Assembly: GCA_023230175.1 (NCBI GenBank)
Contig: JALNXV010000001.1
Coordinates: 1-36,181 of the forward strand
Source: Candidatus Cloacimonadota bacterium
GTDB lineage: Bacteria > Cloacimonadota > Cloacimonadia > Cloacimonadales > WRIO01
Direction of reading: 5' to 3'
Length of the DNA stretch: 36,181 nucleotides
Within the stretch, counting starts at the first letter, position 1, and each line of letters starts with the position of its first letter. Below the pieces are notes generated by a model, which saw only the letters and a program-made list of their open reading frames with translations, was not told the DNA's origin and ran no database searches. This document shows, in pieces, positions 7,065 to 17,296 of this stretch. Made by a program: the position numbers and the translations under genes.

Positions 7065-10000
7065 TTAGTAATTTATCTGATTTAATAAAACTTCTATAGC
7101 CTTATCTAATTGAGGATCTTGATTATGTACAATATGTTGAGGTAATATTGGAATCTCAATATCAGGTACTGCACCATTGAATTCCATATTTTGCATATTC
7201 ATTCTAAACCAACCGGATGAAGGCATACGCATACTTGAACCATCCATAAAACTAACAGATCCGGTTCCAATAACAGAACCACTGGTAGGCATACCAATCA
7301 CGTGTCCAAGTTTCAAATCTCTGAATAAAACACCAAAAATTTCTGCATCAGAAAAAGAATCTTCATCTATAAGACAAACTATTGGTTTTTGATAAATATT
7401 ATGAGGTGTAGGATTTAGTTCACTGGTAAAATACCTTGAATAAGTATAAGCATATTGGCTCTTCGTAATAATTTCAATCAAATCTTCGTGAATGTTTCCA
7501 CCACCATTTCCTCTTACGTCAATAATCATTCCTTCAGTATTAACATTCAACGCCAAAAAATCTTGTTCAAATCTTTTTAAACTTGATTGATTCATCCCTT
7601 GAATATGTAAATACCCGATTTTACCTTGAGTCAAATCTTTTACTTTTTGATAATTAGTTAAAACCTTATCTTCGTATTGTAACTCATATTGTTCCCTATG
7701 AGACAAAGGTTTAATCTTTGCTAAAACTTCTCCGTGTAAAGTTTGAATTCTAATACTAATATATTCTTTAATATGGTTAACAAATAAAGGAGTTACTTCT
7801 GTTGATGCATAAATTGGAATATCATTGATTGATAGAATAATATCATTAGCTGAAATACCATATTTCTGATATAATTCTGAATGCTTATATATCTTTTCGA
7901 TTTTAATTCCGACAGGTAATCTCTCAGAATAATCCAAAACAACTCCGGCATAAATACGATTCAAAGATTTTGTATCATTTTCTTTTCTTGGATAAAATCC
8001 TGTATGTGATGCATTAACTCGACCTATCATTTCATCAACAATTTTTCCTAATACTTCAGTATTGTATATGCCATTAGCATACTTTTCAAAGGTATCATAA
8101 AGTTTTCCCCAGTCTTGATCATGCATATTAGGATCATAAAAATTATGTCCAAACTTTCCCCATACTTGTTCAAATATCTCATAATTAAGTTTATTTTTAT
8201 CGTAATTATAATTAAACTCAAATGATATCAATTCACTCTTTTTACTTTTTATATCAAGTTGATATAAATTATTATTGGAAAGGTAGTATATAAGATTTTT
8301 ATCTTTATTATAATTTATTGATGCTACTCTTGTTTTAAAAATATACACTTCTTCTTTTTTCGACCTATCAAACTTTACTTTTTTTAATGAATGGCTATTC
8401 TTATTTGCCTGAACATAATATAATGTTGAATCATCTGTAGTAAAAAGTGGATAACAAAAACCTTCATCATAAACAATTTCTTTAAATCTAAAATTATAAT
8501 TTTCAAAATTAACATCCCAGTCATTTTTAGTTGAATCTAGTCTTTTGTCATTATTATTACTTTTGTTTATGATTTCATCCCAATTATCTCCATTTTTTAT
8601 AGATTCTGTGATTAAATCTAATGACAATATATCATCTCCATAATTATAAAATACCTTAGTTTCATCATTACTCAAAATAAAATTTCCTATATATTTAGTA
8701 GTAAATAAAATATCTTTAGTTTTGTTAGTATTTAAATCTTTTATTCTTATAGTTCTATTCCAATTTTTTTTGTCAAGTAATGAATAAATTGACTTATTGT
8801 ATTTCTTTGATACAACAGGAATTAAAGCTATTCCTTCACCTGGATTGATTGATACTATAGTTCCATTAGCATTTATTTTTGCAAATAAAAGGCGCTCATT
8901 TTCATCATCATAGCTAATCTGAAGTTCATTTTCATCATTTTTATAAATAAATCTAATATATTTATCTATTGACCACTCTACCAAGCCAATATTTTTATCA
9001 GTATTTTCTTTATAAATAACGTCTTTTATATTTATCTTAAAAAGTTTAGGTATCCCTTTTATATGTGAAAGATAATAAATTGTCTCGTTATCATCCATTA
9101 TAACAATATCTTCAATGCCTTTTTGATTATAAGTTAGTTGTTTTACTTCTCCCCCACCCTTAGGAACAGCAAATAGATCATACTTATATGAAAAAACAAT
9201 TAACTTTTCATCCTTAGAAATCGAATAATCACTAATTTCATTTTTAGCATTTAAAAAGTTTGTACTTACAGGCATATTATCTTCACATATATTAATGATA
9301 ACTTTTTCAGCTTGTTTATTTTCAGGATTCCATTTCCAAATTTCGTTAAAATATTCAAAGACTATTCTATCATTATGACGTGCAATATCAATATCTCGTG
9401 GAGACCAATCTTTAAAATCTGTTAAATATACTCTTGTACTATCATTATAATCATCCATATAACATAGTTGAAAATGTGTACTATCAGAAGCCAAGAAATA
9501 AAGCCTATTTTGATTAACTTTTGAAAAAACCGGATATCTTTCAGTTAATTTTGTGTTAGTAAGTCTAGTAAAATCTTTATTATTTAAATTATAAAGCCAT
9601 AAATCTCCATTATGTGAACCTTGATATGACATTCTATATGGATAACCTCTACGATTAAATGCAATCAATTGACCATCTTTTGAAACACTTGCAAATGATT
9701 CTGCTACTTTAGTTATTTCTATCGGTCTTAAACTATTAAATTCATATTTTATAAAGCTTGATTCTTCTCCCGGATTATTCATTATGCCTAACAAGCCTAA
9801 GGAAGAATAATCATTTTTTGCATTAGGAAACCAATCACAAAAAATAAATTCTTCTCTTGATATAAGCTCTGAATGACCTCCTGATGCCGGAATTTTATAA
9901 AAATAAGTCCTTCCCTCATCATTAGAATGAAATGTTATCCAAAGCCCGTCCGGCGAATATGCCGGATTAAAAATATTACCTGTTCGTGAAGTTAAACGTC

Positions 10001-10166
10001 TTGCAACACCACCATCAAAAGGAACTTCCCATAAATCGTCCATATATACAAAACAAATTAATTCACCATCCGGAGAAATTGTTGGATCATCCATAAAAAA
10101 CGGTTCATACGCTGATAATGTATATATCACATATACAAGTAGCATTAATAAATAAATTTTCTTCAT
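7065..10166 (-). CDS. Tricorn-like peptidase: beta-propeller, PDZ and S41 serine peptidase, exported
   Basis: A 1033-residue protein with an N-terminal signal peptide (about 1-19, cleavage near SAY), so probably periplasmic. Residues 20-650 carry repeated PD40-type propeller blades (SPDGELICFV, SPDGLWITF, and similar). A helical core at about 660-730 contains the SHTG motif with Ser720-His721. A PDZ-like segment covers about 735-815. The S41 core follows, with DVRGNGGGN at 883-891 and the nucleophile region SFSDAE, Ser939; Glu995 near the C-terminal GAVPD is a likely fourth catalytic residue. This matches tricorn protease layout, though archaeal tricorn is cytosolic. It probably degrades peptides after export. 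The gene stands alone with AAGGTGG four bases before the ATG. The C-terminal half is conserved while the middle of the propeller region looks diverged. Confidence 0.9.
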   Translation of the reverse strand: MKKIYLLMLLVYVIYTLSAYEPFFMDDPTISPDGELICFVYMDDLWEVPFDGGVARRLTSRTGNIFNPAYSPDGLWITFHSNDEGRTYFYKIPASGGHSELISREEFIFCDWFPNAKNDYSSLGLLGIMNNPGEESSFIKYEFNSLRPIEITKVAESFASVSKDGQLIAFNRRGYPYRMSYQGSHNGDLWLYNLNNKDFTRLTNTKLTERYPVFSKVNQNRLYFLASDSTHFQLCYMDDYNDSTRVYLTDFKDWSPRDIDIARHNDRIVFEYFNEIWKWNPENKQAEKVIINICEDNMPVSTNFLNAKNEISDYSISKDEKLIVFSYKYDLFAVPKGGGEVKQLTYNQKGIEDIVIMDDNETIYYLSHIKGIPKLFKINIKDVIYKENTDKNIGLVEWSIDKYIRFIYKNDENELQISYDDENERLLFAKINANGTIVSINPGEGIALIPVVSKKYNKSIYSLLDKKNWNRTIRIKDLNTNKTKDILFTTKYIGNFILSNDETKVFYNYGDDILSLDLITESIKNGDNWDEIINKSNNNDKRLDSTKNDWDVNFENYNFRFKEIVYDEGFCYPLFTTDDSTLYYVQANKNSHSLKKVKFDRSKKEEVYIFKTRVASINYNKDKNLIYYLSNNNLYQLDIKSKKSELISFEFNYNYDKNKLNYEIFEQVWGKFGHNFYDPNMHDQDWGKLYDTFEKYANGIYNTEVLGKIVDEMIGRVNASHTGFYPRKENDTKSLNRIYAGVVLDYSERLPVGIKIEKIYKHSELYQKYGISANDIILSINDIPIYASTEVTPLFVNHIKEYISIRIQTLHGEVLAKIKPLSHREQYELQYEDKVLTNYQKVKDLTQGKIGYLHIQGMNQSSLKRFEQDFLALNVNTEGMIIDVRGNGGGNIHEDLIEIITKSQYAYTYSRYFTSELNPTPHNIYQKPIVCLIDEDSFSDAEIFGVLFRDLKLGHVIGMPTSGSVIGTGSVSFMDGSSMRMPSSGWFRMNMQNMEFNGAVPDIEIPILPQHIVHNQDPQLDKAIEVLLNQINY

Positions 10167-10557
10167 AAGACCACCTTATTGTTTATTATTATATATGCAT
10201 AATATATGCCAATTTTTTTTATTATTGAAATATATTCATATTATTAATAATTTCTCTTTTTTTTATGTAAGAATTATTGAATAAATATGAATCAAAAGAT
10301 TCATTATTAATCTATGCATATTTCATTATAAATCAGATAATCATTTATAATAGTCATTTATATTATTATTTCATAAAATTAATATGCTGTAATCGATTGG
10401 TCATAAAAGTATTTCCTGTAATTTCTAACATCTAAAGCCTGTATATCAAAAGAAACATCAAAATATACATAATCTTCCATTTCTACATTAAATATTCCTG
10501 ATAATATTTCATAATCTTTAATAGTTGCATACTAAAAACAAGAATACTAATACTATA
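10167..10557. other. Intergenic gap with a small hairpin and a coding remnant
   Basis: This 391-bp gap separates the tricorn-like gene from rlmN. ATGAATC (10287-10293) and GATTCAT (10298-10304) form a 7-bp hairpin with an AAAA loop but no T-run. The part next to rlmN holds the open frame described at 10379-10531. I see no clear promoter boxes for the tricorn-like gene and no convincing terminator for the rlmN run. Confidence 0.4.
10379..10531 (-). pseudogene. Possible C-terminal remnant of a lost gene
   Basis: On the - strand an open frame of 50 codons runs from just after a TAG (10532-10534) to TAA at 10379-10381. It encodes a non-repetitive, protein-like peptide containing YEILSGIFNVEMEDYVYFDV and ending in YDQSITAY. 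There is no start codon near its beginning. The only ATG (10478-10480) would give 33 residues with no Shine-Dalgarno. It follows the rlmN stop directly. I do not recognise the family. It is either the tail of a decayed gene or a small gene with an unusual start; chance is possible. Confidence 0.35.
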
Positions 10558-11613
10558 CTATTTACAATTATCATAGCAATTACCTGCCAGTTGTCCACAA
10601 GCTCCATTAATATCTTGTCCTCGGCTATTTCTTAATGTAATTGCTGCAGGAATATGACTTAATTTATTAATAAAATCTAAAACTTGTTCATCTGAAGGAG
10701 ATTTCCAATCTAATCCTTTAACAGCATTCCATTTTATTAAATTGATTTTACAAGAAATATCACCGCAAAATTTCACTAAAGCCTTAATATCTTCATTTCC
10801 CATATTAAAGTTTTCTATCATAATATATTCAAAAGTGATTCTAAAAGCACTTTTTTTTCTGAAATAGAATAATGATTTTTTTAATTCCGATAGGTTATAA
10901 ATATCATTAACAGGCATTATAATACTTCTTTTAAAATCAATTGCACTATTTAAAGAAACAGCTAATTTAACTTTAATGCCTGAGTCAGCTAATTTCATAA
11001 TTTGAGGGATTACACCACAAGTTGAAACAGTAACTCTTCTACCACTAAAAGCATACGCAGTTGGATCTTGTATAATTTTTAAAAAACTTATTACATTTTC
11101 ATAATTATCAAGAGGTTCTCCCATTCCCATTAACACTATATTAGTTAAATTAATATCCGGAAAATATTTATATACTAACATAATCTGCATTAATAGTTCT
11201 TCGATTTTGAGATTTCTAATTAAACCAAGCTTTGCTGTTGCACAAAATTGACATTTTCTGGAACACCCAACTTGAGAAGAAATGCAAAGAGTATTCTTTT
11301 TTTTCCCCGGCATAAGAACCATTTCTATATATTCACCATCAAATAATTTAATTAAAAACTTTTTTGTTTTATCACTACTAATTTGTATATCACTTACTTC
11401 CGGCAAATAACTTAAAAAATTTTGCTCTAATTTTACTATCAAATCTTGTGGGATGTTAGTCATCTGTTTAAAATCAATTACTTTTTTAAAATATATCCAA
11501 TCTTGTATTTGTTTAATTCTGTATGACTTACTAACAATAGAATTTAAGATTTCAAACATTTCAGTTTTGTTTAAACTTAATATATGAGGAATTTTAGGTA
11601 AAACTAACTCCAT
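10558..11613 (-). CDS. rlmN: Dual-specificity 23S rRNA/tRNA m2A methyltransferase, radical SAM
   Basis: RlmN methylates C2 of A2503 in 23S rRNA and A37 of some tRNAs, in the cytoplasm. The 351 residues show an N-terminal accessory domain (about 1-95) and a radical SAM core. The [4Fe-4S] ligands are Cys117, Cys121 and Cys124 in CSRKCQFCA. Cys110 and Cys339 match the two catalytic cysteines that set RlmN apart from plain radical SAM enzymes. GMGEP at 163-167 is the SAM-binding motif, and NSRGQDINGACGQL near the end is the family's C-terminal signature. It is the last gene of the 17803-10558 run, 22 bases after the RicT-like gene, and is probably transcribed with it. Nothing is missing. Confidence 0.96.
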   Translation of the reverse strand: MELVLPKIPHILSLNKTEMFEILNSIVSKSYRIKQIQDWIYFKKVIDFKQMTNIPQDLIVKLEQNFLSYLPEVSDIQISSDKTKKFLIKLFDGEYIEMVLMPGKKKNTLCISSQVGCSRKCQFCATAKLGLIRNLKIEELLMQIMLVYKYFPDINLTNIVLMGMGEPLDNYENVISFLKIIQDPTAYAFSGRRVTVSTCGVIPQIMKLADSGIKVKLAVSLNSAIDFKRSIIMPVNDIYNLSELKKSLFYFRKKSAFRITFEYIMIENFNMGNEDIKALVKFCGDISCKINLIKWNAVKGLDWKSPSDEQVLDFINKLSHIPAAITLRNSRGQDINGACGQLAGNCYDNCK

Positions 11614-11635
11614 ACTAAAAACACCGGCTATTTAA

Positions 11636-12691
11636 CTATTCTTGTTTATTTGGTAAGTCTGATTGATTGCCATTATTATGTTTGCAATTTTGAGGGCATT
11701 TATTTTCTTGTTTATCATCAGCATTATATTTAGATTGATTTCTTGGGTATTTATTATTAGGATTAGTATAGGATTTATTTTTTTTCTTTTTATGATTAAT
11801 ATAATCAATGTACTCATCTAATGTAATAGTTTCAATCTCTTGGTCATCAGAAGTCAAATAAATAACTTTTGCATACAAATCATTTCTAAAAACATATAAT
11901 TTCTTATTATCAATCCAAAGTTCGTCACCCATTTCAGGAAAATCTTTTGCAAGTTCAGCATAAAAATCTTCTTCATAGTGTAAACAGCATAGTAACCTAC
12001 CACAAGGACCGGATATTTTTGATAAATTACCGGAAAGATTTTGATCTTTTGCCATTTTAATAGTTACTTGGCTAAATCTTTTCATATATGTTGTGCAACA
12101 AAAACTATTACCACACATACCATATCCACCGAGTTTTTTTGCTTCATCTCTACCTGTACACTGATGTAACTCAATTCTGGTTTTAAATATCTGAGCTAAT
12201 TCTCTAACAAATTCACGAAAATCTATTCTGCCTTCAGCCGTAAAAAAGAAAGTAAGTTTATTATTGTCGAATTGATATATTGTATCTAATAATTTCATTT
12301 CAAATGGATATTTTTCTAAAATCTCTAAGAATTTTTCAGTTGCCAGTTTTTCACGAGAATTAATCTCCAATAGATTATTTTCATCTGTTTCTGTAACAGG
12401 TCTAATAATAGAAAAAATCTTCCCTTCGTTATATTGTTCATCTAATTCTTTACTACTCAGACAAGTATGCAAAACTTTACCTATATCTTGACCTCTATCA
12501 ACTTCAACAATAACATCATCATCCGGTAACAATTTTAAATTATTTGGATTAGTAAAATAAAGAATCTTCCATGTTCTCATCTCAACTTCTATATATTCTC
12601 TTACATTTTCTTCGATTATATCTCCATTTGCAATATTTTCATTTGTAATTTCTACATTATCTTGTTCTATTTCAAACATTTTTACCCTCAT
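11636..12691 (-). CDS. PSP1-domain protein, RicT/YaaT-like
   Basis: A 351-residue PSP1-family protein. In Bacillus the homologue YaaT (RicT) is part of an Fe-S-containing complex that affects RNase Y-dependent mRNA maturation, competence and sporulation; here only the family is sure. Cysteines cluster in the PSP1 region: Cys178, Cys193, Cys198, Cys199, Cys230, Cys235 and Cys236, within GMCGNSFCC and GPCGRLLCCLHYE. The tail after about 300 is Lys/Asn/Gln-rich and probably disordered, with two further Cys. The start ATG (12691) lies inside the end of the GlmU-like gene, a 20-bp overlap; Met5 (12679) is an alternative. Such proteins are common in the Bacteroidetes/Cloacimonadota group, often near DNA or envelope genes. 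Confidence 0.88.
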   Translation of the reverse strand: MRVKMFEIEQDNVEITNENIANGDIIEENVREYIEVEMRTWKILYFTNPNNLKLLPDDDVIVEVDRGQDIGKVLHTCLSSKELDEQYNEGKIFSIIRPVTETDENNLLEINSREKLATEKFLEILEKYPFEMKLLDTIYQFDNNKLTFFFTAEGRIDFREFVRELAQIFKTRIELHQCTGRDEAKKLGGYGMCGNSFCCTTYMKRFSQVTIKMAKDQNLSGNLSKISGPCGRLLCCLHYEEDFYAELAKDFPEMGDELWIDNKKLYVFRNDLYAKVIYLTSDDQEIETITLDEYIDYINHKKKKNKSYTNPNNKYPRNQSKYNADDKQENKCPQNCKHNNGNQSDLPNKQE

Positions 12692-13922
12692 ATTTATTTT
12701 TATTTTTATATATCATCTCTATCAATTTAATTTCTTCACTTACTAAATTTTCTCTCCGTCTAATCTTTACATTTTTAGCTGTTTCAAGAAATTTTTCAAA
12801 ATGATACTCTATTAAATTATTTGCTTCTCCCCATGAAAAAGAAGGGATAAAGTCACTTATTAACTCTCGTCCGTAAATATTAACTCCAAATCCAATAACT
12901 GCCCCGGTATTAACTGAACAATTAATACCTATCTTACTATGATCTCCTATAAATGTACCTATAAACATAGATTCTGTTGAAACTTTTTTCTTTTCAGGAT
13001 AAAACCAGACTTTAACAGGTTTATATGTATTTTTTAAATCACTATTATTTGTATCAGCCCCAATATTTACCCATTCTCCAATAAAGCTATGCCCTATAAA
13101 GCCATCATGCTGTTTATTAGAAAAGGCTTGTATTATGCTATCTTCAATTTCTCCACCAATTTTGCAATATGGACCTATAGAAGTATTTTGATAAATCTTT
13201 GAGCCAATTTTTACTATAGAATTTTTACCTATATACGCCGGTCCGATTACAACTGTATTATACATTATTTCAACATTTTCATCAATAACTATTGGACCTG
13301 CGGAAGCGTCTAAAATTGCTCCTTGACCGAGTTTTGTACCTTCACCAATCCATATATCATAAGGATTAATAGCTGTAACTCCGGGATCTATTGAAATATT
13401 ATTATCTTCTTCATAAAAAATTTCTTCATAATCATATTTAATCATTAAGCCATTATCATTAATAAATTCCCATACATAAGTCCATAAAGGAAAATCACTT
13501 TCAATCTTTGAAAGTTTGCTAATTATTGTATCTAAATCTTCAGTATTTATAGCATTTGTATCAGTTTGAAATTTAAATGCAATTACTTCATTATTATTTA
13601 CTAATGCCTCATTTATTTTTAAATTTAAAATTTGCTCTTTTATTTTTTGATTAAATATTTTATTATCAGAAACTTTCAAACGCCCATTTATGAAAATACA
13701 TTCTTGATTGTCAAAATCATTTATCATCCAATCAGGATGTCTTTCTATATATAGATTAACTAATTCTTGGCGAACAAGCACAGAATCAGGCTCAAAATTA
13801 AACAATAAAGCTAATCTTTGTCTTAATTTTAATATCCCTACTCTTAAATCAAAAACTGCTCTTGTATATGAAAAAGGTAAAAAATTTATCCATTTACTGT
13901 CTTCAAAAATTATAAACTTCAT
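12672..13922 (-). CDS. Alternative GlmU-like enzyme: sugar nucleotidyltransferase plus left-handed beta-helix acyltransferase
   Basis: A 416-residue protein of the alternative bacterial GlmU type known from Bacteroidetes (TIGR03991). That type is predicted to acetylate glucosamine-1-P and make UDP-GlcNAc, the precursor of peptidoglycan and lipid A. The N terminus carries the family pattern LPFSYTRAVFDLRVGILKLR instead of the classical GlmU LAAGxGTRM loop. From about 175 to 360, hexapeptide repeats (IDENVE, IGKNSI, IGPYCKIGGEI, IGADTN, IGVNCSV-type turns) form a left-handed beta-helix. A short helical tail follows. It starts one base after the GT2 stop, with GAGGA upstream, so the two are coupled. 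Neighbours (PBP, GT2) support an envelope role. Enzyme activity is inferred. Confidence 0.82.
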   Translation of the reverse strand: MKFIIFEDSKWINFLPFSYTRAVFDLRVGILKLRQRLALLFNFEPDSVLVRQELVNLYIERHPDWMINDFDNQECIFINGRLKVSDNKIFNQKIKEQILNLKINEALVNNNEVIAFKFQTDTNAINTEDLDTIISKLSKIESDFPLWTYVWEFINDNGLMIKYDYEEIFYEEDNNISIDPGVTAINPYDIWIGEGTKLGQGAILDASAGPIVIDENVEIMYNTVVIGPAYIGKNSIVKIGSKIYQNTSIGPYCKIGGEIEDSIIQAFSNKQHDGFIGHSFIGEWVNIGADTNNSDLKNTYKPVKVWFYPEKKKVSTESMFIGTFIGDHSKIGINCSVNTGAVIGFGVNIYGRELISDFIPSFSWGEANNLIEYHFEKFLETAKNVKIRRRENLVSEEIKLIEMIYKNKNKYEGKNV

Positions 13923-13923
13923 A

Positions 13924-15120
13924 TTATCCTCTTCTATCTTTCCACTTAAAAATCGATAATAATCCTAATACTGTTACTGTCAAGATATAAATTGGTGAAA
14001 TTAAAAACCAATACAGGTATCTTATTTTGCCAAATATTGGAACTAAATGTATTATATTTTCCTTTGGATTTACAGTATCATACAATTGATTATGAATTAA
14101 TGCGTAATCAATAAAACTGATATCTGCAAAATATTTTAAAACATATAATAATGGGCATAAAAATGGCATCAAAGCAATGCAATAAAAACTTGAAACTAAA
14201 TACATAAAAAATTCAGCATTAGTTTTAAACATAACTTTCATATTTGAAGCCCATCTTGTTCTCTGATTAATCAATTGTTTCCAATCACTTACCGGTTGAG
14301 TTACAGTATAAGCATCTTCAAAGGCATTAAATCTAATCTTTTTTTTATGTTTAGCAAATTTTTGCATTAGATGCAAATCATCACCGGAGATATATTTATT
14401 AATATCAGAAAAACCATTAACTTCATAAAATCCGGTTTTTAAATAAGAAATATTCTGACCGGAGCAAGCAAAAGCTTTTCCGGACTGAATAGCTCCCTGT
14501 GCAGCAAACATTAAAACTAAAAAATCAAAAAATTCAAACTTTGTCACCAAAGGCAATTTTTTAAACTCGTCAAAAGATATATCATCAAGTTTATTTTTGT
14601 TATTAATACAAATCTTTGAAAAGCCAACAACAAATTCAGTATCCGGATATTTTTCATAAGTTGCAACGTGAGAACTTATCCAATTATTTGTAGGAATACA
14701 ATCAGCATCCGTTAGTAAAATAATTTTACCCTTAGCTCTATAAATAGCTTGAGAGAGGGCATTTTTCTTTGGTGAAAAGACATTTTCCCTGTTTTCTACA
14801 TTAAAATACTGTATATTATTATAGATATTCGAATATTTTTTTAAAATCACTTCAGTGTTATCTTCTGATTGATCATTTGCAATAATAATTTCATAAAGAG
14901 GTCGGGATAAATCTGTTTTATAATCTTGATTAACCAATGAGATAATTAAATCTTCAATATTTTCTTCTTCATTTCTTGCACATACAATAACTGATACATT
15001 GATTGTTTTACTAGTTTTTATACAATAATCTAAGTAATAATTCTTTTTAAATTTTAAAATGTAGTACACATAAATACTAAAAACCAATACAGAAATCACA
15101 AAAATAGTTAAAAAAATCAT
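13924..15120 (-). CDS. Membrane glycosyltransferase, family 2
   Basis: A 398-residue GT2 enzyme that adds sugars from a nucleotide donor to an acceptor on the cytoplasmic face of the membrane. One membrane helix (about 2-23) precedes the GT-A domain. Visible motifs are SVIVCARNEE (43-52), the DAD metal site at 138-140, GDD at 246-248 and QRTRW at 286-290, which is typical of processive and related GT2 enzymes. Two or three helices follow at about 305-330 and 360-392. The acceptor is unknown; an exopolysaccharide or glycolipid is likely. The ATG lacks a clear Shine-Dalgarno, so translation may depend on the PBP gene that ends 10 bases upstream. It is coupled to the GlmU-like gene downstream. 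Confidence 0.88.
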   Translation of the reverse strand: MIFLTIFVISVLVFSIYVYYILKFKKNYYLDYCIKTSKTINVSVIVCARNEEENIEDLIISLVNQDYKTDLSRPLYEIIIANDQSEDNTEVILKKYSNIYNNIQYFNVENRENVFSPKKNALSQAIYRAKGKIILLTDADCIPTNNWISSHVATYEKYPDTEFVVGFSKICINNKNKLDDISFDEFKKLPLVTKFEFFDFLVLMFAAQGAIQSGKAFACSGQNISYLKTGFYEVNGFSDINKYISGDDLHLMQKFAKHKKKIRFNAFEDAYTVTQPVSDWKQLINQRTRWASNMKVMFKTNAEFFMYLVSSFYCIALMPFLCPLLYVLKYFADISFIDYALIHNQLYDTVNPKENIIHLVPIFGKIRYLYWFLISPIYILTVTVLGLLSIFKWKDRRG

Positions 15121-15130
15121 ATATAACTAC

Positions 15131-17263
15131 TTAATATTTACTTTTCAATATATGGTCTTTAGATGATAAAAACTGAGTTTTTGGATATATATTATATCTA
15201 TAACTATCTGATTTTTCATTAGGTTCTGTATATTCAATAAAAATTTCTGTCTTAGTTGGCTCTAATAAATCAGCCGGTAATAAACCTGTTCTTTTCGATA
15301 CGGGTAATCGAATAATTCCCTCAGGCATATCAAAATCTTCATAGATATTGATACCTTGATTTTTAAGTTTATTTTCATAATGTTTCATTATAGGTATCCA
15401 TATAGGTAAAGCTGCTGAGCTTCCGGTCATTTTATCTTCCATAGATACATTATTATCAAAACCAACCCAGCTACCCATAACTAAATTTTTTCCAAAACCT
15501 ATAAACCACGCATCTCTATAATCATCTGTAGTTCCTGTTTTACCGCCGGCAGGCATTTTTAAGCCCTTATATCTTGCTGAAACTGCAGTACCTTCATCAA
15601 CTACAGTTTTTAACATATCAGTCATAACATAAGCAACTTTAGGATCTAAAATTCTTTTTTTATTTATTGCATATCTCTCTAAAACCTTACCTTTACTATC
15701 AGTAATTTTCGAAATAAAAATAGGTTTAACTAACTCACCACGATTAGCAAATACTGTATAGGCAGATATTAACTCATAAGGTATAACTTCACAAGAACCG
15801 ACTGCTAAAGATAAAAATGGATTAATAGGTGTCGATAAGTCTAACTTTTTAGCTAAATCTACAACTTTAAAAGGTCCAATATCATAAATCATCTTCGCTG
15901 CTACTACATTTATTGAGCGTTGTAAAGCTTCTCGCATACTTATAAAACCTCTAAATTCTCTTGTATAATTTTTAGGCTCCCAAAATAATTCATCATCTTT
16001 TATAAAAAAAAGAGGCTCATCACTTATTACTGTAGCAGGTGTAAAACCTTCCATAATTGCAGTTGTATATAAAATGGGTTTAAAACACGAACCGGGCTGT
16101 CTTTTAGCCTGCATTACTCGGTTAAACTTGCTATGTTTAAAATTTCTACCACCAATCATAACTTTTACAAATCCTGTATTTGGATCAATAGCAAAAACTC
16201 CTCCTTGTAAATATTCAGTTTTAATATTTACTGCATCCTTAGGGACATCCTCATATTTAGCTTCATATTCACGCAGGGTCTCTAATTCGGTTAATTTAAC
16301 ATTTAATACACTGTCTGCATATTGCTGTAAATCATAATCTATTGTTGTATAAATCTTTAAACCACCGGTAAACAATCTTTCAGTTCCATATTTCTTTTCG
16401 ATGTAAGGCCTAATATATTCTATGAAATAATCTGATTCTCTATTTCGAGAAATATTTGTAGAATTTACTACTAATGAATCACTTATAGCTTGTTGAAATT
16501 GTTTTTCTGTAATTATCTGATTTTCATAAGCAAGATTTAAAACTAAATTTCTTCTTTTTAAAGATCGATCCGGATATCTTAATGGATTATAATAACCACT
16601 ACCTTTTAAAAGACCAACTAATAAAGCAGATTCTGAGATACTCAATTCTGAAGATGATTTTAAAAAATAGTTCATTGCTGCTGTTTCTACACCATAATAT
16701 CCATTACCAAATAAAACTTTATTTAAATAACTCTCAAGTATCTCTGATTTTGTAAATTGAGTTTCTATCATAACAGCTAAAATCGCCTCCTTAATCTTTC
16801 TGGAATAGATTTTTTCTGTCGATAGAAACATATTTCGAGCAAGTTGTTGAGTAATTGTAGATGCACCCTGACTTGATTTCATCGTCTTTAAATTAACAAA
16901 AACAGCCCTAATTATACCAAATATATCAATACCCCAATGATTATAAAAATTACTGTCTTCAGTAACTATTAACATATCAACTAAGTATTTTGGTACTTTA
17001 TTTAATTCTACTAATTTTCTTTGCTCAAAAGCATACATATGTATCATTTTCCCGTTTGCATCATAAACTTCTGACCCAGTATCAAATTTATAATTTAAAA
17101 CTTCACTTGCTAAAGGTAAATCTCTTGAAAAATAAATAAACATCGCACTTACTGCCATTAATACTACCAAAAAAATTATAACAAACAATATCAAATATCT
17201 TGAAATTAAACATTTTAAACTTTTATTCTTTTTTACTGTTACTTCTTTTTCTATTTCGTCCAT
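15131..17263 (-). CDS. Class A penicillin-binding protein (PBP1A type)
   Basis: This 710-residue bifunctional enzyme polymerises lipid II and cross-links peptidoglycan outside the inner membrane. A cytoplasmic tail (1-20) and one membrane anchor (about 21-45) come first. The GT51 transglycosylase domain has catalytic Glu102 in TEDSNFYNHWG and the QGASTITQQLARN motif at about 132-144. The transpeptidase domain has SxxK at Ser392-Lys395 (GSCFK), SxN at Ser450-Asn452 and KTG at 575-577. All catalytic residues are present and the length is normal for PBP1A. It lies 33 bases after the Gx-type membrane gene and 10 before the GT2 gene, within the envelope run. Confidence 0.96.
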   Translation of the reverse strand: MDEIEKEVTVKKNKSLKCLISRYLILFVIIFLVVLMAVSAMFIYFSRDLPLASEVLNYKFDTGSEVYDANGKMIHMYAFEQRKLVELNKVPKYLVDMLIVTEDSNFYNHWGIDIFGIIRAVFVNLKTMKSSQGASTITQQLARNMFLSTEKIYSRKIKEAILAVMIETQFTKSEILESYLNKVLFGNGYYGVETAAMNYFLKSSSELSISESALLVGLLKGSGYYNPLRYPDRSLKRRNLVLNLAYENQIITEKQFQQAISDSLVVNSTNISRNRESDYFIEYIRPYIEKKYGTERLFTGGLKIYTTIDYDLQQYADSVLNVKLTELETLREYEAKYEDVPKDAVNIKTEYLQGGVFAIDPNTGFVKVMIGGRNFKHSKFNRVMQAKRQPGSCFKPILYTTAIMEGFTPATVISDEPLFFIKDDELFWEPKNYTREFRGFISMREALQRSINVVAAKMIYDIGPFKVVDLAKKLDLSTPINPFLSLAVGSCEVIPYELISAYTVFANRGELVKPIFISKITDSKGKVLERYAINKKRILDPKVAYVMTDMLKTVVDEGTAVSARYKGLKMPAGGKTGTTDDYRDAWFIGFGKNLVMGSWVGFDNNVSMEDKMTGSSAALPIWIPIMKHYENKLKNQGINIYEDFDMPEGIIRLPVSKRTGLLPADLLEPTKTEIFIEYTEPNEKSDSYRYNIYPKTQFLSSKDHILKSKY

Positions 17264-17296
17264 TAAAAATTCCTTTTAAAAATTATGTAACTCATT

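Noticed and set aside
7177..7392. A + strand frame over the tricorn-like gene
   Set aside because: It is a shadow of the conserved S41 domain on the other strand.
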